64,000 bases of DNA from Larix kaempferi (taxonomy: Eukaryota; Streptophyta; Pinopsida; Pinales; Pinaceae), in assembly GCA_027924585.1 (NCBI GenBank), contig BSBM01000809.1, forward strand, positions 823,001 to 887,000. Reading direction: 5' to 3'. The position numbers were made by a program, and so were the translations under genes. This document shows positions 1 to 12,100 of the stretch, piece by piece. The notes beneath the pieces were generated by a model, which saw only the letters and a program-made list of their open reading frames with translations, was not told where the DNA came from and made no database searches. The stretch's first letter is position 1. Each line of letters opens with the position of its first letter.

Positions 1-1676
1 TTTACCCAGATCAATATTAGATCTCGGTGCATCGAGTATGATCTCGTATAGGATCCCAGATTGAGCATATACAAGATCAAGTTGCTGGGTCCTGAGTATT
101 TCTTCTTCCTCCGAAGACACTCCAGAAGTTACTACATCCTTATAAATATAAGGCAGGAGTGATTTCAAATACCACTCCAACAGAAACCCTGGAGGGATTT
201 CATCCTTAATGAGCCTCTTTCGTCTTCGACAATCCTAAATGTGATCAGAAAGGTGAGTGGCTTTGTTTTGTCGAAAATTTGACAAAAGATCTGTGTCGAC
301 ATCATACCAGACATGAAGTTGAAAGTGGTTCAGGAAGACTGTTTCCAAATCCCAAAATTTGTCATACATTGCGTCAGGTAGTTCAATGTACCACTTAGCT
401 GCGACACTAGTCAAGGTCCTTTGAAAGAGCCTCAACCTGATGGAATCATCATTCAAAGAGTTGGAAGAACACCGGAGATGAAAAGCAGTGACATGATCAC
501 CAGGATATTCCCCAGTCTTTCCTTCAAAATTTATGATGTCAGAAGGAAACTTGGTTGGGACTGGTGGCCATGCTGGGTTATGGTGCATTGGATCATTCGT
601 TAGTTTCGAAAGATATGGAAAGTTTAACGTTTCCAGAAAAGGAAAATGAGGTCGAAACGATGGCGTTTGGTTAAAAGGAGCCTAGTAGGGAGAACCTTCC
701 GAGACCTAGCTCGTATACTGTTGGTTGGGGTTTCCCTTAGCCACCGGTTGTGAAGTAAAATCATTACTGAAATTGCTCCAACAGTAAGACAAATGATTAC
801 TTCCTTGGGTGTTCATCCATTGCGGTTGGGTGTTAGCCCCTATGTAATGTGGGTTGAACAAATTATCACCCCCTCCACCAAATAGTAAAAAGGGGATACT
901 CCCTACAAGTATATGAGACGTTTGTACATTCGATGAATGCATATTAGGACCTATGAAGGGGTTAAAACCAGGCATAGATGTAACAGACGAAACATGCATA
1001 GATCCCACAAAAGGTGTGGATGAAGTAGGCATCAAACCTATAAAAGGTGTAGAAGGATCTATGTGTCCTCCATACCAAGGAAAACCATGACTGAAAGGAG
1101 CAAATTGCGGATTACCATGAGACTGTTGTATGAACGGAGATGATGTAAACGATACTAAAGGTGTCCTTGAAAAAAAGGAATATTGGATGATCCAACAGTG
1201 GAACCAAAAGGAGTAGGTGATGTTGAAGCTGAAGGACCAGCCATACCTAAGGAACCAGTATTGAAACTGAATGGAGGGCTCGAAGTAGAAGCAACCTGCA
1301 AAGAGCTAGGTACCGATGTGTTTGTAAGAGAAGGGGAGAAAAATCTTGAAGTAATGGCTACAGTAGGAGTTTGGGGAACTCCTGACTTGTCTCCTCAACT
1401 AGTCATGAAAATACCAGGTGTAAACCAATATGAACTAAACTTGGGTTTTCCTAGATAATATACACTTACAAGTAATGGATCGTTAGGTCCTATCAAAGGA
1501 GGGTTGTAAGGTGTGTTAAACTCTTGAGAATTTATGTCTTCAACCTCAACAGTGTTATGACCTTGTTGATACTCAATTATAGGATGTGGTTCTCCGGGTG
1601 GTTCCGTTATGCCCGTAAGTTCATATGAACCACGGGAATCAGTCCTCTAGCGTCGAGGTGGCGGTGGAGGTTCCAT
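1..1676 (-). pseudogene. gag: Ty3/gypsy gag, element A (degraded, runs off left edge)
   Basis: Remnant of the capsid (Gag) gene of an LTR retrotransposon. Reading leftward from an ATG at 1676, the frame starts Met-Glu followed by five prolines, then meets a stop. A Ser/Pro/Thr/Gly-rich low-complexity stretch with frameshifts fills about 1,660-700. The conserved gag core is open at 588-235, where WPPVPTK, FHLRCSSNSL, RLFQRTLT and FRQNKATH are legible. A TAG at 235-237, probably a former Gln codon, interrupts it before the basic RRRKR motif, and the core then continues to the window edge with LEWYLKSLLPYI. The same core recurs in elements C and F, so these are one family. The zinc knuckle and pol lie outside the window. 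Plus-strand frames here are shadows. Family assignment is secure; the start codon is a best guess. Confidence 0.85.
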
Positions 1677-3785
1677 TGTGTGTGGAGGAAGGTTTTGCAA
1701 CCTTCATGACCTACGAAGAGGTTGGTCCTCCACAATTATAAAAATAAACTAAGTGTTGAAACCTAGTGGCCACTAATTGACTAAGGATAAAACAACATAC
1801 CACTAAAAATTCCTATAGTAATCAAGACCAGGAAAACAAAGATAATATTCTCAAAAGTCAGTTTGGGATGATGAGGGCCCAGAACAAACTAGTAGAATAT
1901 CGAAGGTCAGTTACACGACGTCCAATGTAGGTCCATTGGGTGCAAACATTTGAATCACCAAACCGCCCTCCCAGGATTACTGTAGAGGGTTACCTTCCAT
2001 TTTGTCCTAGGTGCAGTGGAAATAGCCTTCCACTATACCCATGGAGAGCCCTAGAGTCAAGATTCTAAGGATACCACAATTATGAAAATATCTGGGGGGA
2101 CAGTTGTAGGTCCAGCCAAAACGCATGGGCAGGGTAGCTAAGCTCGAAATACAGAAATGCACAAGGCACTAATGGACCCCCGTATGCGAATCAACCCTGG
2201 TGTATGCTCGAAAGGAAAGTGGGGGGGTATCCCCATCAATTTCAGTCTCACACGACCTCATGCTCAACTCCGGTTTGAGTGGAGATTCCCAGAATATTTT
2301 GATAAGAGTGGGTTTACCGAAAAGATTGTCTCACTACGAATTTTGAGCAATGAAATGATTTCAGAAAGTTTAAAGTGATCTATTCCGAAATCCTAGCCTA
2401 AGCTAGTTGGTGTAGTGTCAAACCTAAAAAGAAAGATTACTAATTGATTTTATTAGATGTTCTTTTTCGAGGTTGTTTCTTACTCAAAAGGTAATGATGT
2501 GTGTGGTATGGTTATGACGAAAGTAAAGTGTGTACAATGATGCATAAAACTTCACAAAATTCTTTTTTGTTTTATAGATTTCAAAACAAAAAACTAGGCA
2601 TTCCTAAGCATAAAAATTTTCTTTTTCAATTTTTCAATTTTCAAAGTTAATAGTAATACAAACCATCCTACCTCGAAGAAATGACAAATCTTGTAAGAAA
2701 GTTCTTGATTTTTCAATTTTGACCTTTTTCTCTAACCATGAAAGAAAATAAACATGAAAATGAACAATCAAGATTTATAAAAAATGTGAGTAAAGACAAA
2801 GGGCCCAAGGCTTATACCAAACAGATCAGAAGATTGACAAAGACTTTAACCTATAGACTTGTTTCACTGAAAAAACTCAGAATTTGGAACAAGATGGAAA
2901 AGAAAAAGGAAAAGTTGATGTGTAAAGAGGAAAACTAGAAAACTAGACTGCTCCTGAACATCAAAAAACCAAAGAAAAGCATTCACCAAACAGAAAGTAG
3001 GCAAACAAATCGGGGCAACTCTACAATCACAATGACTCAACGAGAAAACTACTAAAGAGACTAAATAGATTCAGATTGACCTGAAAAATGTCAAGGAGGT
3101 ATCCAAACAATCAAGGACCTTCAAAACCAGAAAAAGACCCTATTGAGATCAAACCCTAATTAAAAAAGCAAAATCTCAGGAAATGTGTGCGGCTTCTATA
3201 TGAGACAACTCGTGGTTAACCCGTAGGTCTGTAAGCAGGAAACTCGCGGCTAGGGAACAAAGTGCGCGACTGCAACTACTGGCAACTCGCGAACAGGCTT
3301 CACAAGAACTTAAAAATAAAGAAAGGAAACCACACAAGTAACTGAATCAAAAGAAGAACTCAAACAAGGACCTCTGAGAGGCTGCAGCTAGACCCAGAAA
3401 AACATAGGGGTGTCTCAACAACAGTAGAAAAACAAAGCAAGGCTCAAAGACAAACCCAACACCCAAAAATAAAACCCTACAGCAAAAGGTTCAAACCTAA
3501 AGGGATGTTCGTAGCTGTATATACTAACAACCTTCACATGCAACTGTAAAGCCGCGGTTGTATTGCTTGCAACTCGTGCACAAGTCAGAAAGTGCGCGCT
3601 TGGATGTACAAGAAACACGCGAATGGGGACTGATACAAAAAGAAAAGCTTTGCAAACTCAAAACTGGACTGGATCAAAGAAAAGGAAATCAACAAAGAAA
3701 CCTTTGAAAACTCACAGAGAACTAGAAAGCTGTAAAAACTGAATAAAACCTAAAAAAGATCCCTAGAGCAGAAATGAACAGGTAC
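1677..3785 (-). other. untranslated leader of gypsy element A
   Basis: AT-rich stretch between the primer-binding site and gag, with no ORF I can support. About 2,125-2,390 resembles the leader of element C at about 36,840-37,020: both contain GGGCAGGGTAGCTAAG, then a CTCAACTC(C/T)GGTTT-like block. The part at 3,190-3,300 and 3,540-3,600 is rich in ACTCGCG/GTGCGCG words. A long leader before gag is also present in elements C (about 1.7 kb) and F (about 2.2 kb), so it appears to be a family trait. Confidence 0.6.
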
Positions 3786-3803
3786 TCCCCAGTGGAGTCG
3801 CTA
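3786..3803 (-). other. primer-binding site of element A
   Basis: On the minus strand this reads TAGCGACTCCACTGGGGA, 7 bp inside the end of the LTR. It resembles the TGGCGAC...TGGGGA primer-binding sites of elements C (38,013-38,031) and F (56,367-56,384). It would pair with the 3' end of a host tRNA to prime minus-strand DNA synthesis. tRNA-Arg is my guess from similar plant gypsy elements; it was not checked. Confidence 0.7.
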
Positions 3804-3810
3804 GTTCTGT

Positions 3811-4682
3811 TGTTAGGGATTTTACCTTATAGCAGGGGATAGATGCTACCAATGTACATGGGGATGACAGATATATACATAGGATCTCACATTCATTACT
3901 GTAAACAAATGATATTAGGGTTTAGGAAAGAGTACCTTATTTATGGTGGTTGGTCCTAGCTTTTCTCCCAATATCCACAGCAATATACCTGCAAAACACA
4001 CAGACCTTCCTCAAAACGATTTGAATATAAACATATAATGATATTGACAAACAATATAACATTAATTATAATCAAAATTCAATAGAATTAACACTCTATT
4101 GGGATGGGAAGAGTATCTCAATCTTTATTGTTAAAGAAATGCAACAAAATACAACTGATATACCTGATCCTGCTTCAAGCACTTGTACAACCAAGTTCTG
4201 GGCTCCTGCTCCTCTCTTGACTTGAAATTCCTTCAGCATAATAATAGCTTTCTCTCCATTGGCCCCTTCCTCATGGCTTCCCCTTGTATTTATGGCCAAG
4301 GCAGGAAGTTATATTTGTGAGGAAGTTGAATTGGGAAGTTGGGGGAGTTACAATACCAAACTCAACTAATCCCAATTTGTATTCTTAATATATTTTTCAA
4401 TTTCATCTTAAGATACCCGTGAGTATGACACTAGGAAACAGGCGAATGATGTGTGGCTAGTTCTCTTAGCAACTCGAGAATGCAACATTTAAGTGATATT
4501 CGCGGGTTGCCAATATTGGGACCTGCGCATGACCCGCTAGATGTCAATTATTAGAGTCGCGACTTTCCAATGAAATATGCAGAAAAAATAAGGTTTTCAG
4601 CTGAAGATGTGGGGTCTTAGCACTAAGTCATCTAAGGCTAATCTAGCTCTTACATCCATAATGTCCTTTTGTGTGACTAACA
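3811..4682 (-). repeat. 5' LTR of gypsy element A (872 bp)
   Basis: Bounded by TGTTAG at 3811 and CTAACA ending at 4682, a perfect 6-bp terminal inverted repeat, and directly followed on the minus strand by the primer-binding site. A TATA-like CATAAATAC on the minus strand lies near 4,295. Its length fits the 922-bp and 900-bp LTRs of elements C and F. The five bases GGGCA at 4683-4687 would be one target duplication; the partner lies outside the window. A falls inside pol fragment B, so it is younger than B. Confidence 0.7.
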
Positions 4683-4714
4683 GGGCAATGTGATCACGGA
4701 CGGAGAAGTGTTGA

Positions 4715-5548
4715 TTTGACCTATAACATATGTGACAGTATTTTCTATGAAAAGAGAGGATCATGCTTTTGCATTTAAAACAGATTTTTGAGCGTTGTAG
4801 GAAGTATGACATATATTTGAATCCTAAGAAAAGCATTTTTGTTGTCCTCGAAGGAAAACTGTTAGGAAACATCATCTCTAGAAAGGGAATCACTATTGAC
4901 CTAGAAAGAATTCAAGCCATAACCCAGATTCCCATTCCCCATAATAAAAAAACTATGCAATCATTTATGGGCACAATAAATTTTGTTCGAAGGTTTGTGC
5001 TAGATTTTGCACAAATTGTAAAACCTTTGCGACAAATGGTGAAGCAAAGTGTGCAGTTCAAATGGACTGAGATTGAAAAGAATGCATTCAAGGATATAAA
5101 AAATGGCATTAATCATGCACCTTCATTGAGAAGTCCATATTTTGAGAAGGATTTCATTATATATACATTTGCTTCAAATCATTCTCTCGCAACAGTGCTC
5201 ACACAGAAAGGAGAGCAAGGAGACGAATATCCAATATCGTTTATGAGTACTGGATTACATGGAGTTGAACTAAATTACCCAACTGTGGACAAACAAGAAT
5301 ATGTAGTATTTAAGGCAGCGAAATAGTTCATACCTTACATTCTAAAAAATAGAACAAATGTTATAATACCTCATCCTGTTGTCAGATCTTTATTTGTACC
5401 AAAGGAGTTGGGAGAAAGACGTGGAAATTGGGTGACTGCATTACAAGAATATGACCTAGAATTTAAACCAACTAATATCATCAAAGGTCAAGGGTTATGC
5501 AAGTTGCTTACTGGACATCCAACCGATGGAGATCATGGATGGGAATGA
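4715..5548 (+). pseudogene. pol: gypsy pol fragment B: end of reverse transcriptase plus RNase H
   Basis: C-terminal part of a Ty3/gypsy reverse transcriptase followed by RNase H. The frame becomes readable with VTVFSMKREDH, just after where the catalytic YxDD should be, shifts frame once, then reads HLKQIFERCRKYDIYLNPKK, GITIDLERIQAI, FMGTINFVRRFV and LRQMVKQSVQF (the connection segment). RNase H begins at IIYTFASNHSLATVL. The first catalytic Asp expected in DAS is Phe-Ala-Ser here, so the domain looks inactive. A stop at about 5,324 is followed in the same frame by PHPVVRSLFVP and YDLEFKPTNIIKGQGLCK. Insertion of element A removed the N-terminal part of the polymerase to beyond the left edge. 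Confidence 0.85.
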
Positions 5549-5681
5549 ATCTGAAATGAATTTAATTGAAGCATGTTCCATTTTTACCACTCCAGAGTCT
5601 TGGTATAGATATTTAATTCATTATCTTCAACATGGATATTTTCCAGAGCACTGGAATTCTAAGCAAAGAAGGGCCCTCTGA

Positions 5682-6733
5682 TTGAAATCAACGTCATATC
5701 AAATAATAGATGGATTAATTTTTAGAAAGAATTATGACAGAGTGTTTCTCAAATGTCTTGAAAGAGATGATGCGGAAAAGGTGGTTAAGGAGTTACATGA
5801 TGGTCCCGCCGGAGGACATTATTCCCGGGACACTACTGCTCATAAAATATTGAGAGTCGGATATTACTGGCCCACTGTTTTTAAATATGCTCATGTGTAC
5901 GCACAGAAATGTGATATGTGTCAGAGGAGTGTTGGTAGACTATCAAAATCAGCAAGACCATTACAACCGATCATCATTTCGGAACCATTCAAGCAATGGG
6001 GTTTAGACATCATCGGGGAAATCAATCCCAACTCTTCATTGCAACATCAATATATTCTTACCGCCACTGATGATTTTACAAGATGGACTGAGGCCATTCC
6101 TTTGTGCAAAGTAAATGAATATGTGGTTATCAGATTCTTACAAGAGAACATCATAACTAGGTTTGGGGTTCCAGTTTCACTAGTATTTGATAATGCATCT
6201 TATTTTTCTCCTTTTAAGTTGAGTACATTTGCTATTGAAAATGGAATTAAATTGCATTATTCATATAATTACTATCCCCAAGGGAATGGGTTAGCAGAAT
6301 CCACTAATAAGAACCTCATACAAATATTGAAGAAAATCGTTATTGAAAATCAGAGAACTTGGCATACATCTCTTCCCAATGCTTTATGGCCAGATAGGAT
6401 TACTTCGAAGAATTCTTTAGGGGTTTCTCCTTACACCTTAGTCTATGGGAAAGAGGCTATTATTCCCCCAAACATACTACTCCCTTCCCCGCAGTTAGCT
6501 CAGGAATCTCGAGGGTCAAATAGTGAAATCATGTAGTCACACATTAATACCTTGCTAAAACTTGAAGAAGCATGGAAAAAGGCCAAGGATAGGTTCAACC
6601 GTCACCAAGATATTTTAAAAGGGTGGTTTGATAATTGGAAATCTGGAAAGAAAGATTTTGAGGTAGGAGATCTAGTTCTAAAGTGAGATCATCCCCATGA
6701 GGAGAAGGGAAAACACACAAAGTTCCAACAATT
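5682..6733 (+). pseudogene. pol: gypsy pol fragment B: integrase
   Basis: Integrase of the same pol remnant. The zinc-binding HHCC domain is visible as H-x-GPAGGH then CDMC. The catalytic core follows with all three acidic residues: WGLDIIGEI, LVFDNASYF and PQGNGLAESTNKNL. The segment SLGVSPYTLVYGKEAI is the usual end of the core. The open frame ends with a stop at about 6,536, but the C-terminal part continues to about 6,733 (KKDFEVGDLVLK, one more stop). It is separated from RNase H by a spacer with stops (5,549-5,681), and no second RNase H is seen there. After 6,733 the gypsy similarity breaks off. The long uninterrupted core suggests fairly recent decay. Confidence 0.88.
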
Positions 6734-6916
6734 GTGTGTGAGGAACCTCCAACAATTAATTAATGAAAATGCACAATATATCAGAAATAACAGAACACAA
6801 AACAAATTTATTGATCGCGGGCCACTTCGAGGGGGAAACCTCCTTTGAGCAAGCTCAATACAAATAAATTTTGGATGCCTTCATTGGCCTCAAAACGTAC
6901 TTATATACTAAGTCTA

Positions 6917-7066
6917 TGCGCCAATACTATGGATCAATACCATGGAACATATAATAATACGGGACGACTTACGAAGCATATGCGTCCAATACTATGGATC
7001 AATACCATGGAACATATAATACTATGGGCTAATGCAAACTGTGGATCAATACCATGGAACCTATTC
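6917..7066. repeat. short tandem repeat, about 2.5 units
   Basis: Three units start near 6917, 6981 and 7034. The shared core is CCAATACTATGGATCAATAC followed by CATGGAAC. Unit spacing is about 64 and 53 bp. The last unit is partial. Confidence 0.75.
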
Positions 7067-8724
7067 ACTTGATAATTAAAAAAAACCCTTTAATCAGATT
7101 GTGAAAAATGGGCACATAACCCAGCACATTCTTCCAGCCTTTGTCCAACCAAAGCTTCAACTAATCATGCCTAACCATCTTTCCCATGAACATACCCCTA
7201 ATACATCTTTGTTTATGGTGGGTGCTTCCAGGGTTCTTTAACTTCCACAGTTAGGGAAGAGGAGGAGATGTCTCAGGTTGTGAACCTAAAACCTTCAAAG
7301 CACAAGCTAACTAGTGATTGAGGAAGAATTTAAATGCACTTTTAATGAAATAACTAATACTTTTAGAACATTCGAAGTCGAAGATGAACTTTCTCCATTT
7401 GGCACCATATCTGTACTTCCTCTTGTGGATCGATTTACTCATTCATCTAATCTAAACGCCTTTGTGCATTTCTAAACCTCCATTAGTTCCTCATGGGATC
7501 ATAATATGGTTGGAGAGTTTAAGAGGTTGAACTCTCCATAGTCGAGAAGCTCATGCTTGGGGTCCATGACCTCACAGTCTCTAAGACCTTGAGAGTATAC
7601 AATCTTCTAGACCTAAGACAAAAGTGCGAAAACCCTAGTAAGACAACATAATTCCACCCCATCTCCTTTACCAATTTCCTAATTTTGTTCAATAAAAACT
7701 CATGGTAATTGTAGATTATTAAATATAAAATCTTCACATTTCTATTTATCAAAACTTAGATTATTCAACTATGACTATTGATTATAGAGTAATTAAAAAT
7801 GAAATATTTTTTTGAACCTATTGTTATTAGAACACAATATTAAACATGAGACATTTTAATGGTAAACTATTAAAGATAAGTGTTAAAACTTGTTTCTAGA
7901 AAACTTTAAATTGATAAATCGATTTTGGTTATTGACTAAGCCCACGAACAATATGCATTGATTTTTGAGTAAGCCTCACAATATGAGTCATATTGATTCA
8001 TTATTGAATAACTGAAAGTGACCATGCATTTATTAGTGAACCTTGAGTATGGAGTTGGCATTTGAAAATGATAACGAATCAATTGATTATTAGGTAAATC
8101 TTACTGTATGGAATGATTATTAAATAATTAAAAAATATAATGTGTAGATTATCTTTAGATTTTTATATTATGTTTTTTAAAGTGATTATAAAAATGTTAT
8201 ATATATCATTTTGAGAGCAAATAGTGGGATGTTATAATCATTAGAAAATAATGATGGTATTTAAAATTTATAATGAATTTTTTATTTTGTTATTAAATAA
8301 TTATAAGTGATATTGTATCGATTGCATTAAGTTTTATATTAATATTTTAAAAGTAATATAAAAATATTAGATACACAATTTTAAAATAAAAAAAGGATAT
8401 AATTTAGGAAAAGAAAAAAATAAAGATTTAAAATTATGTTTGTTGGTTTTTTTGGATGGTGGCAAAATTTATCATAACTTGGTTGTTAATTAGTGATGAT
8501 GCCAATCATCATTGGTTGGTATGTATGAATGTGGGTTGAATCAACAACGCTATTCAAGGAAAACTATGCTATCTGAAATAACGTGGGAAGGGTGCATATT
8601 TTCCTTCTTGCTAAATACCTTTAGAGTTTGGGTCATTAACATGTTTTCTTATATTCAAAGAAGATGAATTCTTAATCAACCCAAAACAATTTTAGATCTT
8701 ATTTAATAATCAAAATTGAGTTAA

Positions 8725-8817
8725 TTTATATCAAAATATTCACAAGTTTATATTGGATAGTAAAATTTTAAAATTAAATTATCTTATGTCAAAATATTCA
8801 CAAGTATATAATGGATA
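8725..8817. repeat. direct duplication of about 35 bp
   Basis: TCAAAATATTCACAAG with flanking A/T bases and a downstream TGGATA occurs at 8725-8759 and again at 8782-8817. Confidence 0.6.
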
Positions 8818-9200
8818 ACTTAAAAAATTAAGGAAATATAGTTTATGATGTTGTAAAAACTACAATCGAATCTGATCATTTAGATTAAGGATTTAATCAA
8901 TAATTGTAAATGGTTTATTGGTGGAAAATTTTCACCAAAAACTAATACACTTAAGATCTTTTGAGATAACTAACTAGCATTAGAGTTAGGAACCATTTGT
9001 CACAAATAACAGGGATGGAAGGCAATTAGTTCTCCATTCTACTCTATTTGTCAACTTGGTGGTGACCATTTTGATATTTGTAAACTTGGTGGTGAACATT
9101 TTGATGAAATGTTAAAGAAGGCCAAGAAAATTTGGTGGCTTCTAACTTATTATGCAATGGAATTTATTATTTTTAGAAGTAATATCATCACCATTTTTCA

Positions 9201-9462
9201 AATAAAGTATAATACCTAATAATTTGATGTAATTCATCCGTGAGAAAAAACACATTTGCTTTTGCCACGTCACTCCATTGGTTTGTATTTAGTGAAAGTC
9301 TCAACGTGCCCATCACTTTTAAAAAAAATAAAGTATAATACTTCAATCCACAACACTTAAGTTGTATGGAATTTAATAATTTGGTGTCTTTCATCCCTTG
9401 AAAGAACATATTTGCTTCTGCCACTCCACTCGTTTGTATTTAGTGAAAGTCTCAACGTGCCC
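9201..9462. repeat. direct duplication, unit 112-136 bp
   Basis: Copy 1 (9201-9312) and copy 2 (9327-9462) both begin AATAAAGTATAATAC and end AGTGAAAGTCTCAACGTGCC. Copy 2 carries about 24 extra bases. They are separated by an A-rich run. A shorter direct repeat around AACTTGGTGGTGA lies just upstream at about 9,052-9,105. Confidence 0.75.
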
Positions 9463-9764
9463 CACTTCATGTCCCTCACATCAATTAGTTAGTGAGAAAA
9501 ACTCAAATCTATGATAATGCATCACTGAATGGTAGAGTAAACTTGGGAACAAGCAAACTTTACAAAATAATGATAAATTGATTATTGACTAAACCTTACA
9601 ATATAATAATCGATTTAGTATAAAATAAACCTTACAATATAGCTTATCCTCCTATGCTTTTAAGGGGGTATGGACTAGTGTTTTAAGGGTAAGGGCAAAA
9701 GTTCGATCATGTCACTTCGTACCAAACAACTTGGGGCCATTATCATTAAATGTGAAATGATTGT

Positions 9765-9792
<28 letters not shown>
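9765..9792. repeat. (TA)n microsatellite
   Basis: Uninterrupted TA dinucleotides, about 14 units. A shorter TA run lies at about 9,958-9,976. Confidence 0.95.
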
Positions 9793-9801
<9 letters not shown>

Positions 9802-10433
9802 TAATTATTTTTTGGTAAAAAAATTTGTGTATTTTTTTTAAGAAAGTATCCCAAATAATTTTTAAATTTTTGAAAATATAAGGTTATATAAATGTAGATA
9901 TGTTACTAAGGAGTGTGAGTTAAAAATTGGAAATTTTTAATATAAAGTAAAGTTACTTATATATATATATATATATTAATAATTTATATATTTTTTAAAT
10001 TGGTTAAAATTTTTAAAGATAAAGTTTTATGGTCAAAGTTCGCGTTAATCATATGAAACTATAACTTTCCACATAATGTTTGCTAGATTGTAAGGAAAAA
10101 ATTATATGAAAAATGATTGAGTTGGTCCAAAATTTTAACTTATTGCATTATTAAAAATATCTAGACAAATATAAACAAGGGTTGCGAGTAGTATAGTCCC
10201 TGCCTTTATAAAATTTAGAAATTAAAGAAATGCCTTTACAAGTAAAGTTTACTAGATTTTCTGGCAATAGGTGAAATTTTGAATGTTTGAAGTCTAAAAG
10301 ACCTAAATTAAAGAGGTCGAAGAAAACCTCCGCCCTTGTGAATTAGAGATCTCGAAGCATGATCCTTTTATGAAATATCATAGCATAACATTTTTATGGT
10401 ACTCAATTTCAAATATTAGACAACTTTAATTAT

Positions 10434-10689
10434 GTGGACTTACACTATTTTTTTTTTTGTAACTAGGGGAATCAACAACTAGGAAGGGGCTGGTACTCGC
10501 ATGACACGGGGTCCAGGGATTCAATCTCGTCCGCTACCACTATACCCCTCAGTGCACCCACACAACCCACAAGCATAGTGAATGTGTAAGCCGGGGTGAT
10601 TTGAACTCCTGACCTCCATTTACAACATTTCCTTCATATCAAGTGAATCGTCGATTGAGCTACACCCCTGCGGGCGTGGACTTACACTA
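10434..10689 (-). mobile_element. tRNA-derived SINE with perfect target-site duplications
   Basis: Body 10448-10675 (228 bp) on the minus strand, flanked by identical 14-bp copies of GTGGACTTACACTA at 10434-10447 and 10676-10689. The minus-strand head reads GGGGTGTAGCTCAATCGAC (box A-like) and, about 50 bp on, GGAGTTCAAATCACC (box B-like), the internal RNA polymerase III promoter of a tRNA. The tail is an A-run, seen as the T-run at 10448-10458. A second tRNA-like pair, TATAGTGGTAGCGG and GAGATTGAATCCCTGG, lies further downstream in the body. SINEs encode no protein and are copied by LINE enzymes. LINEs L1-L3 in this window are possible relatives of its partner, which is inference. Confidence 0.88.
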
Positions 10690-12100
10690 ATTAAACACCA
10701 AGTAGAGATTAATTATTAAAAAAAACAAACTTATAGCAAAGCCATATTGCTTTTGAAAAGTAAACTTACAACAAAGCTTTTGTCCATTAGCGGCTTGCCA
10801 AGCTCTTTGTCTCCATTCGCCATTTGCCGCACCCTTCCAGTAGGACTATAGTATTTTATTTGGACTTGTTAATCTATGCTTATGGGGAAATGCTTGGAAT
10901 TAATGCTCAATTCATAGGATTTCATTTATAGCTCGCTATAATAATCTCTTTAACATGTAATAAATAAAAAAATTAAAATAAATCTACATTGATAAATATC
11001 GCATTAAACCATAATGCATGGCAAACTCGATTGAAAATGATTATGGGTATATGTACGTTGATCTCAAAGTTGCCTTATCGATAACACTATAATTAATTCT
11101 CATATTTCATGCTTTTCAATTACTCTCAATTATTTAAAGCCATAAATGCCTAAAAATACAATTTAAATAAAAAATACCCCCCACTTTAAATGAGGAATAA
11201 ATGCTTGAAAAACAATTTAAATAAAGAAATAGGTTGCTATTTAAATTGAATAATAAGTGTTTAAAAACACTAATTAAATAATAAAATGGCCTTCAAACTA
11301 CTTTAATTGATTAATAAAAGGCCTAAAAATATAATTTTGATAAAAACATGTTAAAAGACATAGAGGATCTATGTGTATGTTACAATGAACATTGTTGTAA
11401 ATTGTCTTCATATGCAGATTGTCAAGTAAAACAAGTTTTGCAACCTGATGAGACATGGTAAGGTCCTCCCCATGCTTGGTCACTCTCTGCTTCCCAACAA
11501 CTTGAAGTGAATTTGAACCTCAACTCCTTTGAACTCCTTTAAAAAACCAAGGGAACTTTAGAGCTCGACCATTAAAAATAATCTATCATTCTTCCCCTCA
11601 TTTGATTTGCTGTTAAAATAATCAAATTCTTTGCAAAGAAAGGACAAATTTAAGTTTAAAACGCCTATTTGAACACGAATTTAGCCGCTAGTGCACAATT
11701 TAGTCTTAAAAACATTTAAAATATAAAGAATTTATAGTGAAACATTAAATTATTGACAGAAACAACATAAATCTTGCTAGCTCAATCGAATAGAAATGTC
11801 TAAGACATTTCATTTGGCTTAAAATAATTCAAAATTAAAGGAAGTCAAATTAAACCTTAAAATTCACAGAAAGCAATTTTCGCCATACAAATTTAATAGA
11901 ACTTAAATTTTCAGTAGCAAAATTACTGAACAAACTCAAATTTCAACAAACAGTTATTGTGAAACTCAAAATTTATCGTTCAATATCTTTAAACATATTG
12001 AATCATTTCCATATGGCTGGGAATGTTCACATTTCCTGGTAAATTCAATACTATGAATTGTCTGAAAAGAAATCTAAAAGCTTAAAGAGGAAAATATTAC
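10690..12100. other. AT-rich stretch without recognised gene
   Basis: No coding region supported. It contains the degenerate tandem repeat at 11,143-11,348. The sequence just upstream of 12,101 would be intron or flank of the ARM-like exon. Confidence 0.5.
11143..11348. repeat. degenerate tandem repeat, period about 53-62 bp
   Basis: Four diverged AT-rich units begin near 11,143, 11,198, 11,250 and 11,313. Each has AATAAATGCCTAAAAA-like, CAATTTAAATAAA-like and ACTTTAAATTGA-like blocks in that order. Confidence 0.55.

Larger units (their letters stand above)
6734..9200. other. AT-rich stretch without recognised gene
   Basis: No coding sequence I can support. 6,760-6,860 carries a GC-richer patch (GATCGCGGGCCACTTCGAG) that may be a fragment of another LTR. 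A three-fold short repeat lies at 6,917-7,066 and a 35-bp duplication at 8,725-8,817. The remainder is low-complexity AT-rich sequence. Confidence 0.5.

Noticed and set aside
1183-1458. 91-codon plus-strand ORF (Val/Glu/Gly-rich)
   Set aside because: It is the complement of the low-complexity N-terminal gag region of element A; the minus frame carries the family signal.
4096-4299. 67-codon minus-strand ORF
   Set aside because: Lies within the LTR of element A around its TATA region; LTRs are non-coding.
7519-7752. 77-codon minus-strand ORF
   Set aside because: AT-rich chance frame without recognised similarity.
10448-10675. tRNA gene on the minus strand
   Set aside because: The head resembles a tRNA, but the body is 228 bp long with an A-tail and target duplications, so it is a SINE.
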